Positions 32,379-42,100 of a stretch of DNA of 64,000 nt are shown one piece after another (positions within the stretch are counted from its first letter, which is position 1; every line of letters begins with the position of its first letter). The notes beneath the pieces were generated by a model. That model was given only the letters and a program-made list of their open reading frames with translations. It made no database searches and was not told the DNA's origin. The stretch covers positions 248,001 to 312,000 of the forward strand of contig NZ_SCVC01000006.1 of assembly GCF_004297405.1 (NCBI RefSeq), written 5' to 3'. A program made the translations under genes and the position numbers. Source of the stretch: Reyranella sp. (GTDB taxonomy: Bacteria; Pseudomonadota; Alphaproteobacteria; Reyranellales; Reyranellaceae).

Positions 32379-34637
32379 ATGGCGACCAAGACAAAGACCG
32401 CGATGGAGCAAGGCGACATCGCTGCATGGGCCGGCTTCGCACCCGGCAGCTGGCAGACCAGAGTCAATCTGCGCGAATTCATCCAACGAAACTATACACC
32501 CTACGAAGGCGACGGGGCCTTCCTACAGGGTGCTACCGACCGGACGCTTGGCATCTGGAAGACACTGCAGCCGCTCCTGGTCCAGGAACGCGAGAAGGGC
32601 ATTCTAGATGTGTCTCAGGTGCCTTCAGGCATTCTTGCCCATCCACCGGGATACATCGACAAGGAAAACGAGCTCATCGTCGGGCTGCAAACCGATGCTC
32701 CGCTCAAGCGGGCGATCATGCCGTTCGGCGGGTGGCGTGTCGTGGCGGCGAGCCTGGAGTCCTACGGCTACGAGCCGGACCCAGCGCTGGGCGAGATCTT
32801 CACCAAGTATCGCAAGACCCATAACGACGGCGTGTTCGACGCGTATACGCCGGATATCCGCAAGGCGCGTTCGTCCGGCATCGTTACCGGTTTGCCCGAC
32901 GCCTATGGGCGCGGTCGTATCATTGGCGACTATCGTCGGGTGGCGCTCTACGGTGTCGATTTCCTGATCTCCGACAAGGAACGCGAACGGCACGAGATGG
33001 ATCATCGCCATTCGACCGAGGAGGTGATCCGCCTGCGCGAGGAATTGGCCGAGCAAATCCGCTCCCTCAAGGAATTGAAGGAGATGGCGAAGAACTATGG
33101 CTATGACATCTCAGTGCCGGCCGTTACGGCGCGCGAGGCGGTGCAGTGGACCTATTTCGGCTATCTCGCCGCCATCAAGCAGCAGAATGGCGCGGCGATG
33201 TCGGCCGGCAGGCTGTCGACCTTCTGGGACATCTATATCGAGCGCGACTTGCGTGCCGGTAAGCTGACTGAACAGCAGGCGCAAGAACTAATTGATGACG
33301 TGGTAATCAAGTGGCGCGTCGTGCGCTTCCTGCGTGCACCCGAGTATAACCAGCTCTTCTCCGGCGATCCGGTGTGGGTCACCGAGGTGCTGGGCGGGAT
33401 GGGCGAAGATGGCCGCACGCTCGTCACCAAGTCGGCCTTCCGTATGCTGAACACGCTTCACAATCTCGGTCCGGCGCCAGAGCCCAACTTGACTGTCTTC
33501 TGGTCGCCGCGTCTGCCCGAAGGCTTCAAGGCGTTCGCCATCAAGACGTCAATCGACACGAGCTCGATCCAGTACGAGTCCGATGATCTTATGCGGCCGA
33601 AGTTCGGTGATGATTGCGCCATTGCATGCTGTGTTTCGGCGATGCGCGTAGGCAAGCAGATGCAGTTCTTCGGTGCGCGGGTCAATCTGCCCAAGACGAT
33701 GCTTTATGCGCTCAATGGCGGCCGCGACGAGGTGAGCGGCGAGCAGATCGGGCCGAAACTCGCGCCGGTCACCGGCGAGACGCTGAACTACGAGGAGGTT
33801 ATGGATCGGCTGGATCCGATGATGGACTGGCTCGCCATGACCTATGTCAATGCGCTGAACTGCATCCACTACATGCACGACAAATACTGCTACGAGGCGA
33901 TCGAGATGGCGCTGCACGATCGCGATGTCCTGCGCACTCTCGCGTGTGGCATCGCCGGGCTGTCGCACGCCACCGACAGCCTGTCGGCCATCAAGTATGC
34001 CAAGGTCAAGCCCGTGCGCGACACGCGCGGTCTTGTCGTCGACTTCCAGATCGACGGGGAGTTTCCATGCTTCGGCAACAACGACGATCGCGCGGATGAC
34101 ATCGCCAAGAAGCTGGTGTCGACGATGATGAACAAGATCCGCATGTATCCAAGCTACCGTGGGGCGGTGCACACGCAGTCGGTGTTGACCATCACGTCCA
34201 ACGTTGTCTACGGCAAGGCAACTGGCAATACGCCCGACGGCCGCAAGAAGGGCGAACCCTTCGCACCGGGTGCCAATCCTTCGAACGGACGCGACACGCA
34301 CGGAGCACTGGCGGCGTTGATGTCGGTCGCAAAGATCCCCTATGACGACGCCGAGGATGGGATCTCGCTGACCCTCTCCGTTGTACCGTCGGCGCTTGGG
34401 AGTCAGCAGGAGCAAATCGAGCGGGGGGTCAACGCCCTGGACGCGTACTTCTCGAGCGGTGGTTTTCACGTGAACATCAACGTGTTGAACCGCGAGACCC
34501 TGCAGGATGCGATGAAGCATCCCGAGAAGTATCCGCAGCTCACCATCCGGGTGTCGGGTTATGCCGTGAACTTCGTCAGGCTAACGCGTGAACAGCAACT
34601 CGATGTGATCAACAGAACCTTCCACGGCAGCCTGTAG
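32379..34637 (+). CDS. pflB: Formate C-acetyltransferase (pyruvate formate-lyase)
   Basis: 752 aa, close to E. coli PflB (760). The catalytic Cys-Cys pair is at residues 417-418 ([10 protein letters not shown]) and the glycyl-radical motif RVSGYAV puts the radical Gly at residue 727. It converts pyruvate and CoA to acetyl-CoA and formate, and is destroyed by oxygen when active. The first in-frame ATG after GGGGGCACG is used. Its activase follows 9 nt later. It is unusual in the aerobic soil alphaproteobacteria that the rest of the window resembles, so it was probably acquired. Confidence 0.95.
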   Translation: MATKTKTAMEQGDIAAWAGFAPGSWQTRVNLREFIQRNYTPYEGDGAFLQGATDRTLGIWKTLQPLLVQEREKGILDVSQVPSGILAHPPGYIDKENELIVGLQTDAPLKRAIMPFGGWRVVAASLESYGYEPDPALGEIFTKYRKTHNDGVFDAYTPDIRKARSSGIVTGLPDAYGRGRIIGDYRRVALYGVDFLISDKERERHEMDHRHSTEEVIRLREELAEQIRSLKELKEMAKNYGYDISVPAVTAREAVQWTYFGYLAAIKQQNGAAMSAGRLSTFWDIYIERDLRAGKLTEQQAQELIDDVVIKWRVVRFLRAPEYNQLFSGDPVWVTEVLGGMGEDGRTLVTKSAFRMLNTLHNLGPAPEPNLTVFWSPRLPEGFKAFAIKTSIDTSSIQYESDDLMRPKFGDDCAIACCVSAMRVGKQMQFFGARVNLPKTMLYALNGGRDEVSGEQIGPKLAPVTGETLNYEEVMDRLDPMMDWLAMTYVNALNCIHYMHDKYCYEAIEMALHDRDVLRTLACGIAGLSHATDSLSAIKYAKVKPVRDTRGLVVDFQIDGEFPCFGNNDDRADDIAKKLVSTMMNKIRMYPSYRGAVHTQSVLTITSNVVYGKATGNTPDGRKKGEPFAPGANPSNGRDTHGALAALMSVAKIPYDDAEDGISLTLSVVPSALGSQQEQIERGVNALDAYFSSGGFHVNINVLNRETLQDAMKHPEKYPQLTIRVSGYAVNFVRLTREQQLDVINRTFHGSL

Positions 34638-34646
34638 GGGAAGGGC

Positions 34647-35504
34647 GTGACCGGGCCGCGCACCGGCAGCCGCTACGAGCTGCAGATCAGTCGCCAGGGT
34701 GCCGCAGGGCGCAAGGCAGCTGGTGACTACTATGCCGTGCATCCCGGCGACGTCGAGGAGATCAAGGAAGAGGAAGACCTCACGGGGTATGTGCACTCCT
34801 ATGAGGTCGGCAGCACCGTGGATGGTCCCGGCCTGCGCTTCGTTGCCTTCCTCACTGGCTGCCTGCTGCGCTGCCAGTATTGTCACAATCCGGATACTTG
34901 GCACAAACACAACGGTCGGCCGGTGACGGTTTCGCGCGCTATGCAGGAGATCGCCAAGTACGCTCAGGTGCTCAAGATCAGCAAGGGTGGAGTTACTCTA
35001 TCTGGAGGTGAGCCGATGGTGCAGCGGCCGTTCGTGCTGCGCATCTTCCGACGCTGCAAGGAGTTGGGCCTCCATACTTGCATAGACACGTCGGGCCGCC
35101 TGGGCGATCGATTCAGTGACCAGGAATTGATGGATATTGACCTCAACCTGCTCGACATCAAATCGGGCGACCCGGAAACCTACGAGAAGGTGACGCACCA
35201 GCCTCTGCAGCCCACGCTCGACTATGCGCGCCGGTTGTCTGAGCTGCAGAGACCGATGTGGGTCCGCTTCGTGTTGGTTCCGGGGCTGACCGACGCCTGG
35301 GACAATGTGGAGAAGGTGGCCGACATCTGCGCCGGGCTGGTGTCGCTGCAGCGCGTCGAGATCCTGCGTTTTCACCAGATGGGCAAGACCAAATGGCAGA
35401 AGCTCGGCCTCGATTATCCGCTCGCGAGCGTTGATCCACCGACGGCTGAACTGAGCGAACGAGTGCGTGCCCAGTTCCGCAGCCGCGGCCTTACCGTCTA
35501 CTAG
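34647..35504 (+). CDS. pflA: Pyruvate formate-lyase-activating enzyme (radical SAM)
   Basis: 285 aa from a GTG with AGGGGAAGGG before it. TGCLLRCQYCHNPDTW gives the CxxxCxxC iron-sulfur motif at residues 72, 76 and 79, with GVTLSGGEPMVQ as the SAM-binding GGE motif. It makes the glycyl radical on the enzyme encoded just upstream. It has about 45 extra N-terminal residues over the E. coli protein. Confidence 0.95.
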   Translation: MTGPRTGSRYELQISRQGAAGRKAAGDYYAVHPGDVEEIKEEEDLTGYVHSYEVGSTVDGPGLRFVAFLTGCLLRCQYCHNPDTWHKHNGRPVTVSRAMQEIAKYAQVLKISKGGVTLSGGEPMVQRPFVLRIFRRCKELGLHTCIDTSGRLGDRFSDQELMDIDLNLLDIKSGDPETYEKVTHQPLQPTLDYARRLSELQRPMWVRFVLVPGLTDAWDNVEKVADICAGLVSLQRVEILRFHQMGKTKWQKLGLDYPLASVDPPTAELSERVRAQFRSRGLTVY

Positions 35505-35540
35505 GGCTCCGGAAGCGCCAAAACAAAAAGGGGGGAGAGC

Positions 35541-37127
35541 GTGGATTACATTAGGATGCTTCTGGAGCAGCAGCCGCTTGTGGCGCTGTTCCTCACCATC
35601 GCCATCGGATACCTCATCGGCGAGATCAATATCAAAGGCTTCTCGTTGGGCGTCGGCGCTGTTTTGTTTGTGGCCCTCGCCGTGGGTTGGTTCGCCCCCA
35701 AATCGGCCCCGGCGCCTATGGTCGGCACAATCGGCCTTGCGCTGTTCCTCTACGCAGTGGGCGTCCAGTACGGCAAGCAGTTCTTCCTCGGCCTGACGAG
35801 CGCCGCCGGTCGAAGGGCCAACGTCATGGCGCTGATCGGTGTGCTGCTGTCCGGCCTGGTGAGCCTGCTCATCGTGAAAACGATGGGCATCAATCTCGGC
35901 TATGGCCTCGGCCTGTTCGCTGGCTCGGGGACAAGCACGCCGACCTTGCAGGCCGCGATCGCAACGCTCGGTAACGACGATCCGGCGGTCGGCTACTCGG
36001 TGTCCTACCCGTTCGGTGTCGCCGGACCAATTCTACTTCTCTATCTCACCTACATGTTCCTCAAGCCAAAGGTCGACGCCGGCACTGGCAGTGGGATGGA
36101 GCTTCTGGAAGTTGTACTGCGCAATTCCGATCTTTACGGCAGAACTATTGGTGAGGTGATGGGTGGACTTCCTGCCGGAGCGCAAATAGTCGCCCTTCGC
36201 AGGTCGCACCACAACGAGCCAGCGTCGCCTGGTTTGATCGTGGCGGAAGACGACGTCGTGCTCGTTGTCGCACCGACCAAAGAGATATTGGTCGAGGCAA
36301 GTCGCCATCTTGGCCAACTTGCACATGGTCGTTTGGTCAAGGACCGCAGCGATCTCGATTATGTGCGCGTATTTGCGTCTCGCACCGTGGTGGTAGGGCG
36401 TTCAATCGGCGATCTCGAACTGCCCAGCAATAAGGCCGCAATAATCGCTCATGTGCGTCGCGGCGATACCGATATCATGCCACGTCCTGATCTGGTGCTC
36501 GAGTTCGGCGATCGAGTGGGGCTGCTCGCCAATCGTGGCGACTTCGCAGGTTTGCGAAAGTTCTTCGGCGATTCGATCAAGGGTACTGCCGAATTCAGCT
36601 ACATCTCCATCGGTCTCGGTATGGCGATCGGCTTCCTGATTGGCGCTATTCAGTTGCCCATCCCCGGTATCGGCAAGCTCGCCATCGGGCTCTCTGGCGT
36701 GCTGATCGTGGCGCTGATCCTCGGCAATCTACGGCGCACCGGCAGCATGAACTGGACCATTCCGCTCTCGGCCAACCTCGTATTGCGCAACCTGGGTCTC
36801 ACTCTCTTTTTGGCACAAGTCGGAATGTCGTCGGGGCCGAAATTTGCCGCGACAGTTGCGGAGTCCGGCCTGCTGATGCTTGGGCTGGGTGCCATTGTGC
36901 TGCTGGCCTTGGTCCTGCCCATCTTGATTCTTGGCCTTCTAGTCTACCGCATGCCTTACGACGAAGTGACCGGCATTGTCTCTGGCGCCTGTGGCAATCC
37001 GGCAATTTTGGCCTACGCCAACAAGCTGGCGCCCACAGAGCGGCCAGACATCGGATACGCCATGATCTTTCCAGGAATGACGATCGTGAAGATTCTATTC
37101 GTAGACATTGTGCCGGCTCTCTTGTGA
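35541..37127 (+). CDS. AspT/YidE-family transporter
   Basis: 528 aa from a GTG with GGGGGGAGAG before it. It has the AspT-type layout of about five N-terminal membrane segments, two central RCK_C (TrkA-C) domains at roughly residues 190-360 (for example RTVVVGRSIGDLELPSNKAA), and five C-terminal segments. GLGLFAGSGTSTPTLQAA is the conserved duplicated motif. The family exchanges aspartate for alanine and includes putative formate or carboxylate exchangers. Following pflBA, export of a fermentation acid is plausible but not shown. Confidence 0.88.
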   Translation: MDYIRMLLEQQPLVALFLTIAIGYLIGEINIKGFSLGVGAVLFVALAVGWFAPKSAPAPMVGTIGLALFLYAVGVQYGKQFFLGLTSAAGRRANVMALIGVLLSGLVSLLIVKTMGINLGYGLGLFAGSGTSTPTLQAAIATLGNDDPAVGYSVSYPFGVAGPILLLYLTYMFLKPKVDAGTGSGMELLEVVLRNSDLYGRTIGEVMGGLPAGAQIVALRRSHHNEPASPGLIVAEDDVVLVVAPTKEILVEASRHLGQLAHGRLVKDRSDLDYVRVFASRTVVVGRSIGDLELPSNKAAIIAHVRRGDTDIMPRPDLVLEFGDRVGLLANRGDFAGLRKFFGDSIKGTAEFSYISIGLGMAIGFLIGAIQLPIPGIGKLAIGLSGVLIVALILGNLRRTGSMNWTIPLSANLVLRNLGLTLFLAQVGMSSGPKFAATVAESGLLMLGLGAIVLLALVLPILILGLLVYRMPYDEVTGIVSGACGNPAILAYANKLAPTERPDIGYAMIFPGMTIVKILFVDIVPALL

Positions 37128-37189
37128 CACGCCGGTAGGTTGTTGCTTGTTCCCGAGTGTTACTCGCTCGCAATGATCGGAGGCAGAGT

Positions 37190-38497
37190 ATGGGGAAGAC
37201 ACAGTATCTATCGAGAGTCGCCTTCAGTGTGGCTCTCGTGGCGGTTACCGCAGCGTTTGCGACTGTGTCGTCCACGTTGGTTCGAGCCCAAGATACTGGT
37301 AACGCGCTCAAACGTTTTCTCTATGACGATGCCGAGGTAACCGTTCACCTCCGCAGCTACTATCTGGACCGCACCAATCCCGCTCCGCCCAACAATGTCG
37401 GCTGGGCAGGCGGCGGTTGGGTTGGCTACGAAACTGGCTGGCTGTTCGGTGCCGTTCGCCTCGGCATCGTCGGCTATACGTCGCTGCCTCTCGTGGGGTC
37501 GGCCGACACCGACGGCACCTTGCTCTTCCTGCCTGGTCCGAAAGGCTACGCGGTGCTCGGGCAGGCATATGGAAAGCTCAAGCTCTGGGGCCAGGAGTTC
37601 ACCGGCTTCCGCCAGCTCATCAACCAGCCTGAGGTCAATCCGCAGGATAATCGTATGACGCCGAACACTTTCGAAGCCTATACGCTGGCGGGTAGTTTCG
37701 GCGCCTTCAGCTACTTCGCCGGGTATGTTGCCAAGGAGAAGATGCGCAACTCGATCGAGTTCCTCAACATGGCGACTGTGGCGGGCGCACCAGAGGGCGT
37801 CAGCGAAGGCATGATATTGGCCGGTGTAACCTTCGCGCCCGACGACAGCTTCAAGGCGCGATTTTCAACTTACCACGTGCCGAACATCCTTACCTCGGGC
37901 TACGTCGACGCTGCTAAGCTCTTTACTCTCACGGACGACATCAATCTGCGGATCAGCGGGCAGTTCATGGTGCAAGGCAGTACGGGCGGCCACCTGTTGA
38001 CCGGGCAGGCCTTCAGTACCTGGGCGGGTGGGATCAATGTCGATCTCATCTGGGGACCCCTTACTCTGACCGGCGTCTATACCCAGACCGGCAGCGCAGC
38101 CGCCTATCGCTCACCCTATGGATCGTGGGCCGGCTACACCATGATGCTCCTGCGCGATTTCAACCGCGCCAACGAGGGAGCGTTTTTGGTCGGCACGAAG
38201 TTCGACCTGGCAGCCATCAGTTTGCCGGGATTTGCGCTCAGCACCAATTTTGCCTTCGGCAATGGGGCGATCACTGCCGGGACGGGGGTGCCGCTCTCGA
38301 CCAACAACGAGTACGACTTCACGATCGATTATCTTTTCGCCAACAGCCGGCTTGATTGGCCGGACTGGCTGCGGCCGCTGTGGATACGCGGGCGCATCGG
38401 CATGCTCGACCAGTTCCAGAACGGCGGCTACAGCAGCATCCGGGATTTCCGGGTGATCGCGAACTACGAGTGGAAATTTGGCGGCAAGGGGCGCTGA
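37190..38497 (+). CDS. OprD-like outer-membrane porin
   Basis: 435 aa from the ATG at 37190 with GGAGGCAGA before it. A Sec signal peptide ends at about residue 34 (STLVRAQDT). The mature part shows alternating polar and hydrophobic strands, and ends FRVIANYEWKF, a typical beta-barrel C-terminal Phe-type signal followed by a few residues. RSYYLDRTNPAPPNN near the start is the OprD family pattern. It follows the transporter gene by 62 nt and would give the same solutes passage across the outer membrane. Confidence 0.8.
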   Translation: MGKTQYLSRVAFSVALVAVTAAFATVSSTLVRAQDTGNALKRFLYDDAEVTVHLRSYYLDRTNPAPPNNVGWAGGGWVGYETGWLFGAVRLGIVGYTSLPLVGSADTDGTLLFLPGPKGYAVLGQAYGKLKLWGQEFTGFRQLINQPEVNPQDNRMTPNTFEAYTLAGSFGAFSYFAGYVAKEKMRNSIEFLNMATVAGAPEGVSEGMILAGVTFAPDDSFKARFSTYHVPNILTSGYVDAAKLFTLTDDINLRISGQFMVQGSTGGHLLTGQAFSTWAGGINVDLIWGPLTLTGVYTQTGSAAAYRSPYGSWAGYTMMLLRDFNRANEGAFLVGTKFDLAAISLPGFALSTNFAFGNGAITAGTGVPLSTNNEYDFTIDYLFANSRLDWPDWLRPLWIRGRIGMLDQFQNGGYSSIRDFRVIANYEWKFGGKGR

Positions 38498-38505
38498 ATG
38501 TGATC

Positions 38506-39006
38506 ATGGATGATCCACGTACGAGCTTGCCGCGGCGGGCGTGGCGTCAGGTAACGCCTTTTCTCGCACGTCTGGCTTTCCTTGGCGGATGTTGTGTGGT
38601 GGCGGCCTGTACGGGGCCGTCTCGGACGGCTTCGGAAGTCAGTACCGCCGTCGGACGAGTAGACGCCGGCCTTACTGCTGGTCCGGAAGGTGGTTACCCT
38701 CCTGGCAGCTCCGCTCAACTCGGCCTGAGCACTCTGGAGCGGCGCCGGCTCCTGGAAGCAGCGCGGCAGGCCTTTGATGCCAGTACCGACGTAACAACCT
38801 CGTACACCGTCGTGCCCGAGAACATCGATGCAGAGCCGACGACGGTTTCCGCATCTCCCGCTGGCCCTCGGACCAGTGGTCCCGACGGCAGCACTTGCCG
38901 TCCGATCCAGCTCGCTGCCAGCAAGAACGGTCGTACGACCATTGGTACGCTGACCTTCTGCCAAGCTGCCGGTTCGAGAGAGGTGAGGGTGGCGACGACG
39001 ATGTAG
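38506..39006 (+). CDS. Hypothetical lipoprotein
   Basis: 166 aa from the ATG at 38506 (a GTG two codons upstream is possible). The lipobox VVAAC places the lipidated Cys at residue 35 after an Arg-containing N-region. The rest is Ser/Thr/Pro-rich with two later cysteines (TCRPIQL and LTFCQAA) that could form a disulfide. It begins 8 nt after the porin stop, so it belongs to the same operon. Family not recognised. Confidence 0.65.
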   Translation: MDDPRTSLPRRAWRQVTPFLARLAFLGGCCVVAACTGPSRTASEVSTAVGRVDAGLTAGPEGGYPPGSSAQLGLSTLERRRLLEAARQAFDASTDVTTSYTVVPENIDAEPTTVSASPAGPRTSGPDGSTCRPIQLAASKNGRTTIGTLTFCQAAGSREVRVATTM

Positions 39007-39103
39007 GCACAGCTGTCGCGGGCGGTACCTGTCAACTTGCGCGGGACACCGGCATCGAGAGGACAAAGGTAAGCGGAACGGGCCGCAAGAGCATTTGCAT
39101 TCT

Positions 39104-39324
39104 CTATTTCTTGCCGTCGATCGCACTACCGCCAATGTAGCCTACGGCGCCGCCAATAAGGCCGGCTCCGACCACCTGGCCAAAGCTACCTCCGGCGACC
39201 ATTCCGATGCCTGTGCCCAGGGCCGCGCCGGTGAGGCACCTTTCTGGCCGGTCGACATGCTCTCGAATTTGTCGCAGCCGGCAGCAAGAACGGCGACGAC
39301 CAAGAGAAGGCCAATTCTCGGCAC
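39104..39324 (-). pseudogene. Glycine-zipper lipoprotein gene with a one-base frameshift
   Basis: From a GTG at 39324 the frame reads PRIGLLLVVAVLAAGCDKFES, a lipoprotein signal. Near 39240 the frame must shift by one base, after which TGAALGTGIGMVAGGSFGQVVGAGLIGGAVGYIGG follows, a glycine-zipper like that of YgdI/Rick_17kDa-type proteins, ending at 39104. The 221-nt length is one short of a multiple of three, as expected from a single deletion. It could be a sequencing error. It is convergent with the lipoprotein gene at 38506. Confidence 0.6.
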
Positions 39325-39554
39325 CGTCGCGACCCTTGCTCGAATGGCTCGGATGCGAGGAAACCAGCAATCGCTTTGTTCGCGCCATCGCGGTCTGGCA
39401 CGGACGGCAAGCACTAACGGCCGTAGGCGTTGGCAAGACAGGTCAGGATCGCGACGAGCGCGGCGGCGAAGGCAAACAGCAGGGCGCGGGCTTCGAAGGC
39501 GGTACCGCGAAATCTCGGTGCGGGCTCGCCCGCGGCGGCCGGCAGCAGGCCGGA

Positions 39555-39770
39555 TCACCAACGCCAGACGACGCCGACGACGACTCCCGCAAGGATGAGA
39601 CCAAGAAGGAGCAGGTGCCGCCTGCGCGCCGCAGAAGGGGGAAAGGCAGATACGGTCGTTCGTGGATTCGCTGCTACGCCGTCCTTTGGAGTTTTGCGGA
39701 TAGAGGCGCGTCTAGCCCTTGGAGGTTGGAACAGGAATGTGACCCTAAGAACTGGAATCGTCATCGGCAT
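39555..39770 (-). CDS. Possible small membrane protein
   Basis: 71 aa with a single membrane segment at the C-terminus (RRRHLLLLGLILAGVVVGVVW) after a Pro/Arg-rich part. After its TGA the same frame stays open and encodes a second hydrophobic stretch (ARALLFAFAAALVAILTCLANAYGR) ending at 39414. This suggests either two adjacent short proteins or one gene interrupted by a stop. No clear ribosome-binding site. Confidence 0.35.
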   Translation of the reverse strand: MPMTIPVLRVTFLFQPPRARRASIRKTPKDGVAANPRTTVSAFPPSAARRRHLLLLGLILAGVVVGVVWRW

Positions 39771-39829
39771 CCGTCACAGCAGCAACGAATGCATCGCTGG
39801 CGCCTTGAATCTCCCAATACGTGAGGGAT

Positions 39830-40516
39830 TCAAACATGGCTGCGCGACCGCTGGGAGGAGCATCTGCGCTTTTCCCTCGCGACGCTTCCGGAGGATTCAC
39901 GCAGCGCCGCGTCGATCAGAGCGTCGAGCATCCAACGCGCGATCTCTTCGACCTCGCGATCGCCCGAGCTCCAGATGTCCCTGAGCACGACGTAAGGTTC
40001 GATTCCGTAGACGATGGAGAGCGCCTTAAGAAGTCGGTCGAACCGGCGGCGACCGAGCTTGTCGCGTAGAGGCGCCGCCGCTCTCCGCAGCAAGTCACGG
40101 CGAAAGCCACGCCGGTAGCGCGGCTCCTCTAAAAGCCCGACCCGCTCCAGCGACTCGTGCTCCAGCGATAGCTGCAGTGCGGCGCGCATATGGGGCTCGA
40201 ATTCCTTGAAGCGTGGGAAGGTCTGACTGAACAGCTCGCGCACACGCTGCCTGCCATCGCCGGCGCGCGGTTCATAGCGCCGTACAGGACCAAGGCTCTC
40301 GGCGACCACGGCTGCAATGACGGTGCTGCGGTTGGGAAAGTAACGATAGGCGGTCGCACGTGACACGCCCGCAGCGAGCGCAACTTCGGCGACGGATGGA
40401 GTGCGGCCGCGCCGCACCAGTTGCATCGCCGAGGCGAGCAGACTGCGCTGGGTGCGCGCTCGCGCATCATCGCCGCTCGGCGGCAAAGTCAGTTTCCGGC
40501 GCGACCGTACAGGCAT
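39830..40516 (-). CDS. TetR-family transcriptional regulator
   Basis: 228 aa. The N-terminal HTH is TetR-type (LVRRGRTPSVAEVALAAGVSRATAYRYFPNRSTVIAAVV). The C-terminal ligand domain ends in an Arg/Ser-rich tail. It is divergent from the long amidohydrolase-Liv operon, with a perfect 16-bp palindrome between them, so it very probably represses that operon and itself. The ligand may be the operon's substrate. Confidence 0.9.
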   Translation of the reverse strand: MPVRSRRKLTLPPSGDDARARTQRSLLASAMQLVRRGRTPSVAEVALAAGVSRATAYRYFPNRSTVIAAVVAESLGPVRRYEPRAGDGRQRVRELFSQTFPRFKEFEPHMRAALQLSLEHESLERVGLLEEPRYRRGFRRDLLRRAAAPLRDKLGRRRFDRLLKALSIVYGIEPYVVLRDIWSSGDREVEEIARWMLDALIDAALRESSGSVAREKRRCSSQRSRSHV

Positions 40517-40564
40517 GGCATTCCTTGACAGGGTAGAACTGCGGCCCTAGCTTTGCAGTCATCG

Positions 40565-40580
40565 TGAGACGCGCGTCTCA
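40565..40580. promoter_or_regulatory. Perfect palindrome, putative TetR operator
   Basis: TGAGACGCGCGTCTCA is a perfect 16-bp inverted repeat, 49 nt upstream of the TetR gene start and 230 nt before the divergent amidohydrolase gene. Length and position fit a TetR-family operator. Confidence 0.7.
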
Positions 40581-40809
40581 TGCGTGCTCCTGTCGAAGCG
40601 CGCGACTCGCCAAATAGCAGCAAGAAATGGTCTTGGCCACCGCCGAGGCCGAGCAATGGGTAGAAACGTGACGATCGCCGCCGACAGGTGGGCGAGGCGG
40701 CATGTCGGCCGACTGAGGGCTGACGCGCGTACTGTAAACCCGCTTGCGCTCCAAGCCTGCGCCCGGACCGCGCGTGCAGTGGCACGCGTCGAAGCCGGAT
40801 AGGTGCCGC

Positions 40810-42093
40810 ATGGCCAACGTGCTGTTCACCAACGTGCGCATCCTCGATGGTTCCGGAAGCCCGGCTTACGCCGGCGAGGTCCTGATACAGGGCGACCGCA
40901 TCTCCCGGCTGGCGCGCGGCAACCGAGCTCTACCGTTGACTGGTGTCACCGTTGTCGATGGCCGAGGCGCGACGCTGATGCCTGGCATGGTCGAGGCGCA
41001 CACGCACTTCTCGTGGAATGACCAGCCTGGCCTCGGTGACATCCAGCGCATGCCGACCGAGGAGCACATCCTTTGGTGCGCTCACATTGCCAAGCGCTAC
41101 CTCGACATGGGCTGGACATCATGCATCGGCGCCGCGACCGCCAAGCCGCGGCTCGACGTCGTGATCCGCAATGCCATCGACTCCGGGATGATCCCAGGGC
41201 CGCGCTATCTCGCGGCCAGCCAGGAGATCACCGTGCCCGGCGGCCTCGGCGACGAGACGCTGCCGCACCTGCCGTTTCCCGAGTTCAGCTTCGGCGCAAT
41301 CGTCAACGGTCCAGAGGGGATGCGGCGCACGGTGCGCCAGTTTCTGAAATATGGCGTCGATACAATTAAGCTCAACCTGTCTGGTGAGTACATCGCGGGC
41401 ATTCCGGCAGAGTTCACGCCCATGACCGATGCCGAGATCGCCATGGCGGTCGCCGAGGCGCATCGGCGCGGCAAGCGCGTCGCCGCCCACGCCCGATCCG
41501 CCGAGTCGGTGAAGCAGTGCGTGCGCCACGGCATCGAGATCATCTTCCATGCGAGCTTTGCCGACGAGGAGGCGCTCGACCTGCTCGAAGCCGCCAAGGA
41601 TCGGCACTTCGTGGCGCCGGGAATTGCTTGGCTGATCAACACCTCCTATCACGCCGCCGAGTGGGGTATCACCCCCGAGGCGGCGGCAACCATGGGCTAT
41701 CATCGCGAGCTTGAGGTCGCCTGCGAGACGCTGAAGAAGATGCACCGTCGCGGCATCCGCATCCTGCCGGGCGGCGACTACGGCTTTGCCTGGATCAAGC
41801 ACGGCACCAACGCCAAGGACCTGGAATATTTCGTGAAGTATCTTGGCTTCACGCCCATGGAAGCGCTGGTTGCCGCAACGCGCTACGGCGGCGAGATCAT
41901 GATGCGCGGCCGCGAGCTGGGGCAGGTGAAGGAGGGGTATCTCGCCGATCTGCTACTGGTCGACGGCGATCCAGTGGCTGACATCAGGATCCTGCAGGAC
42001 GCCAAACGTCTGCTGGCCGTAATGAAGGATGGCCGGTTCGTGAAGGAGCCCGAGTTTGCAGGCTCCGCCGGCCGGCGTCTCTCGGTGGCATGA
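40810..42093 (+). CDS. Amidohydrolase-family metal-dependent hydrolase
   Basis: 427 aa from the ATG at 40810. The HxH metal motif is in EAHTHFSWND; HARSAESVKQCVRHGIE, IFHASFADEEA and GGDYGFAW supply the later His and Asp ligands of the imidazolonepropionase-like amidohydrolase group. No signal peptide. It is the first gene of the operon that continues through a Liv transporter, and is paralogous to the gene at 42912. It probably cleaves a cyclic or linear amide of the imported compound in the cytoplasm. Confidence 0.9.
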   Translation: MANVLFTNVRILDGSGSPAYAGEVLIQGDRISRLARGNRALPLTGVTVVDGRGATLMPGMVEAHTHFSWNDQPGLGDIQRMPTEEHILWCAHIAKRYLDMGWTSCIGAATAKPRLDVVIRNAIDSGMIPGPRYLAASQEITVPGGLGDETLPHLPFPEFSFGAIVNGPEGMRRTVRQFLKYGVDTIKLNLSGEYIAGIPAEFTPMTDAEIAMAVAEAHRRGKRVAAHARSAESVKQCVRHGIEIIFHASFADEEALDLLEAAKDRHFVAPGIAWLINTSYHAAEWGITPEAAATMGYHRELEVACETLKKMHRRGIRILPGGDYGFAWIKHGTNAKDLEYFVKYLGFTPMEALVAATRYGGEIMMRGRELGQVKEGYLADLLLVDGDPVADIRILQDAKRLLAVMKDGRFVKEPEFAGSAGRRLSVA

Positions 42094-42100
42094 GGCGTCC

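Noticed and set aside
39207..39984. Overlapping plus-strand frames between the lipoprotein and TetR genes
   Set aside because: Their composition is Arg/Ser/Pro-rich without domain pattern and they lie antisense to the glycine-zipper gene; no start site is convincing.
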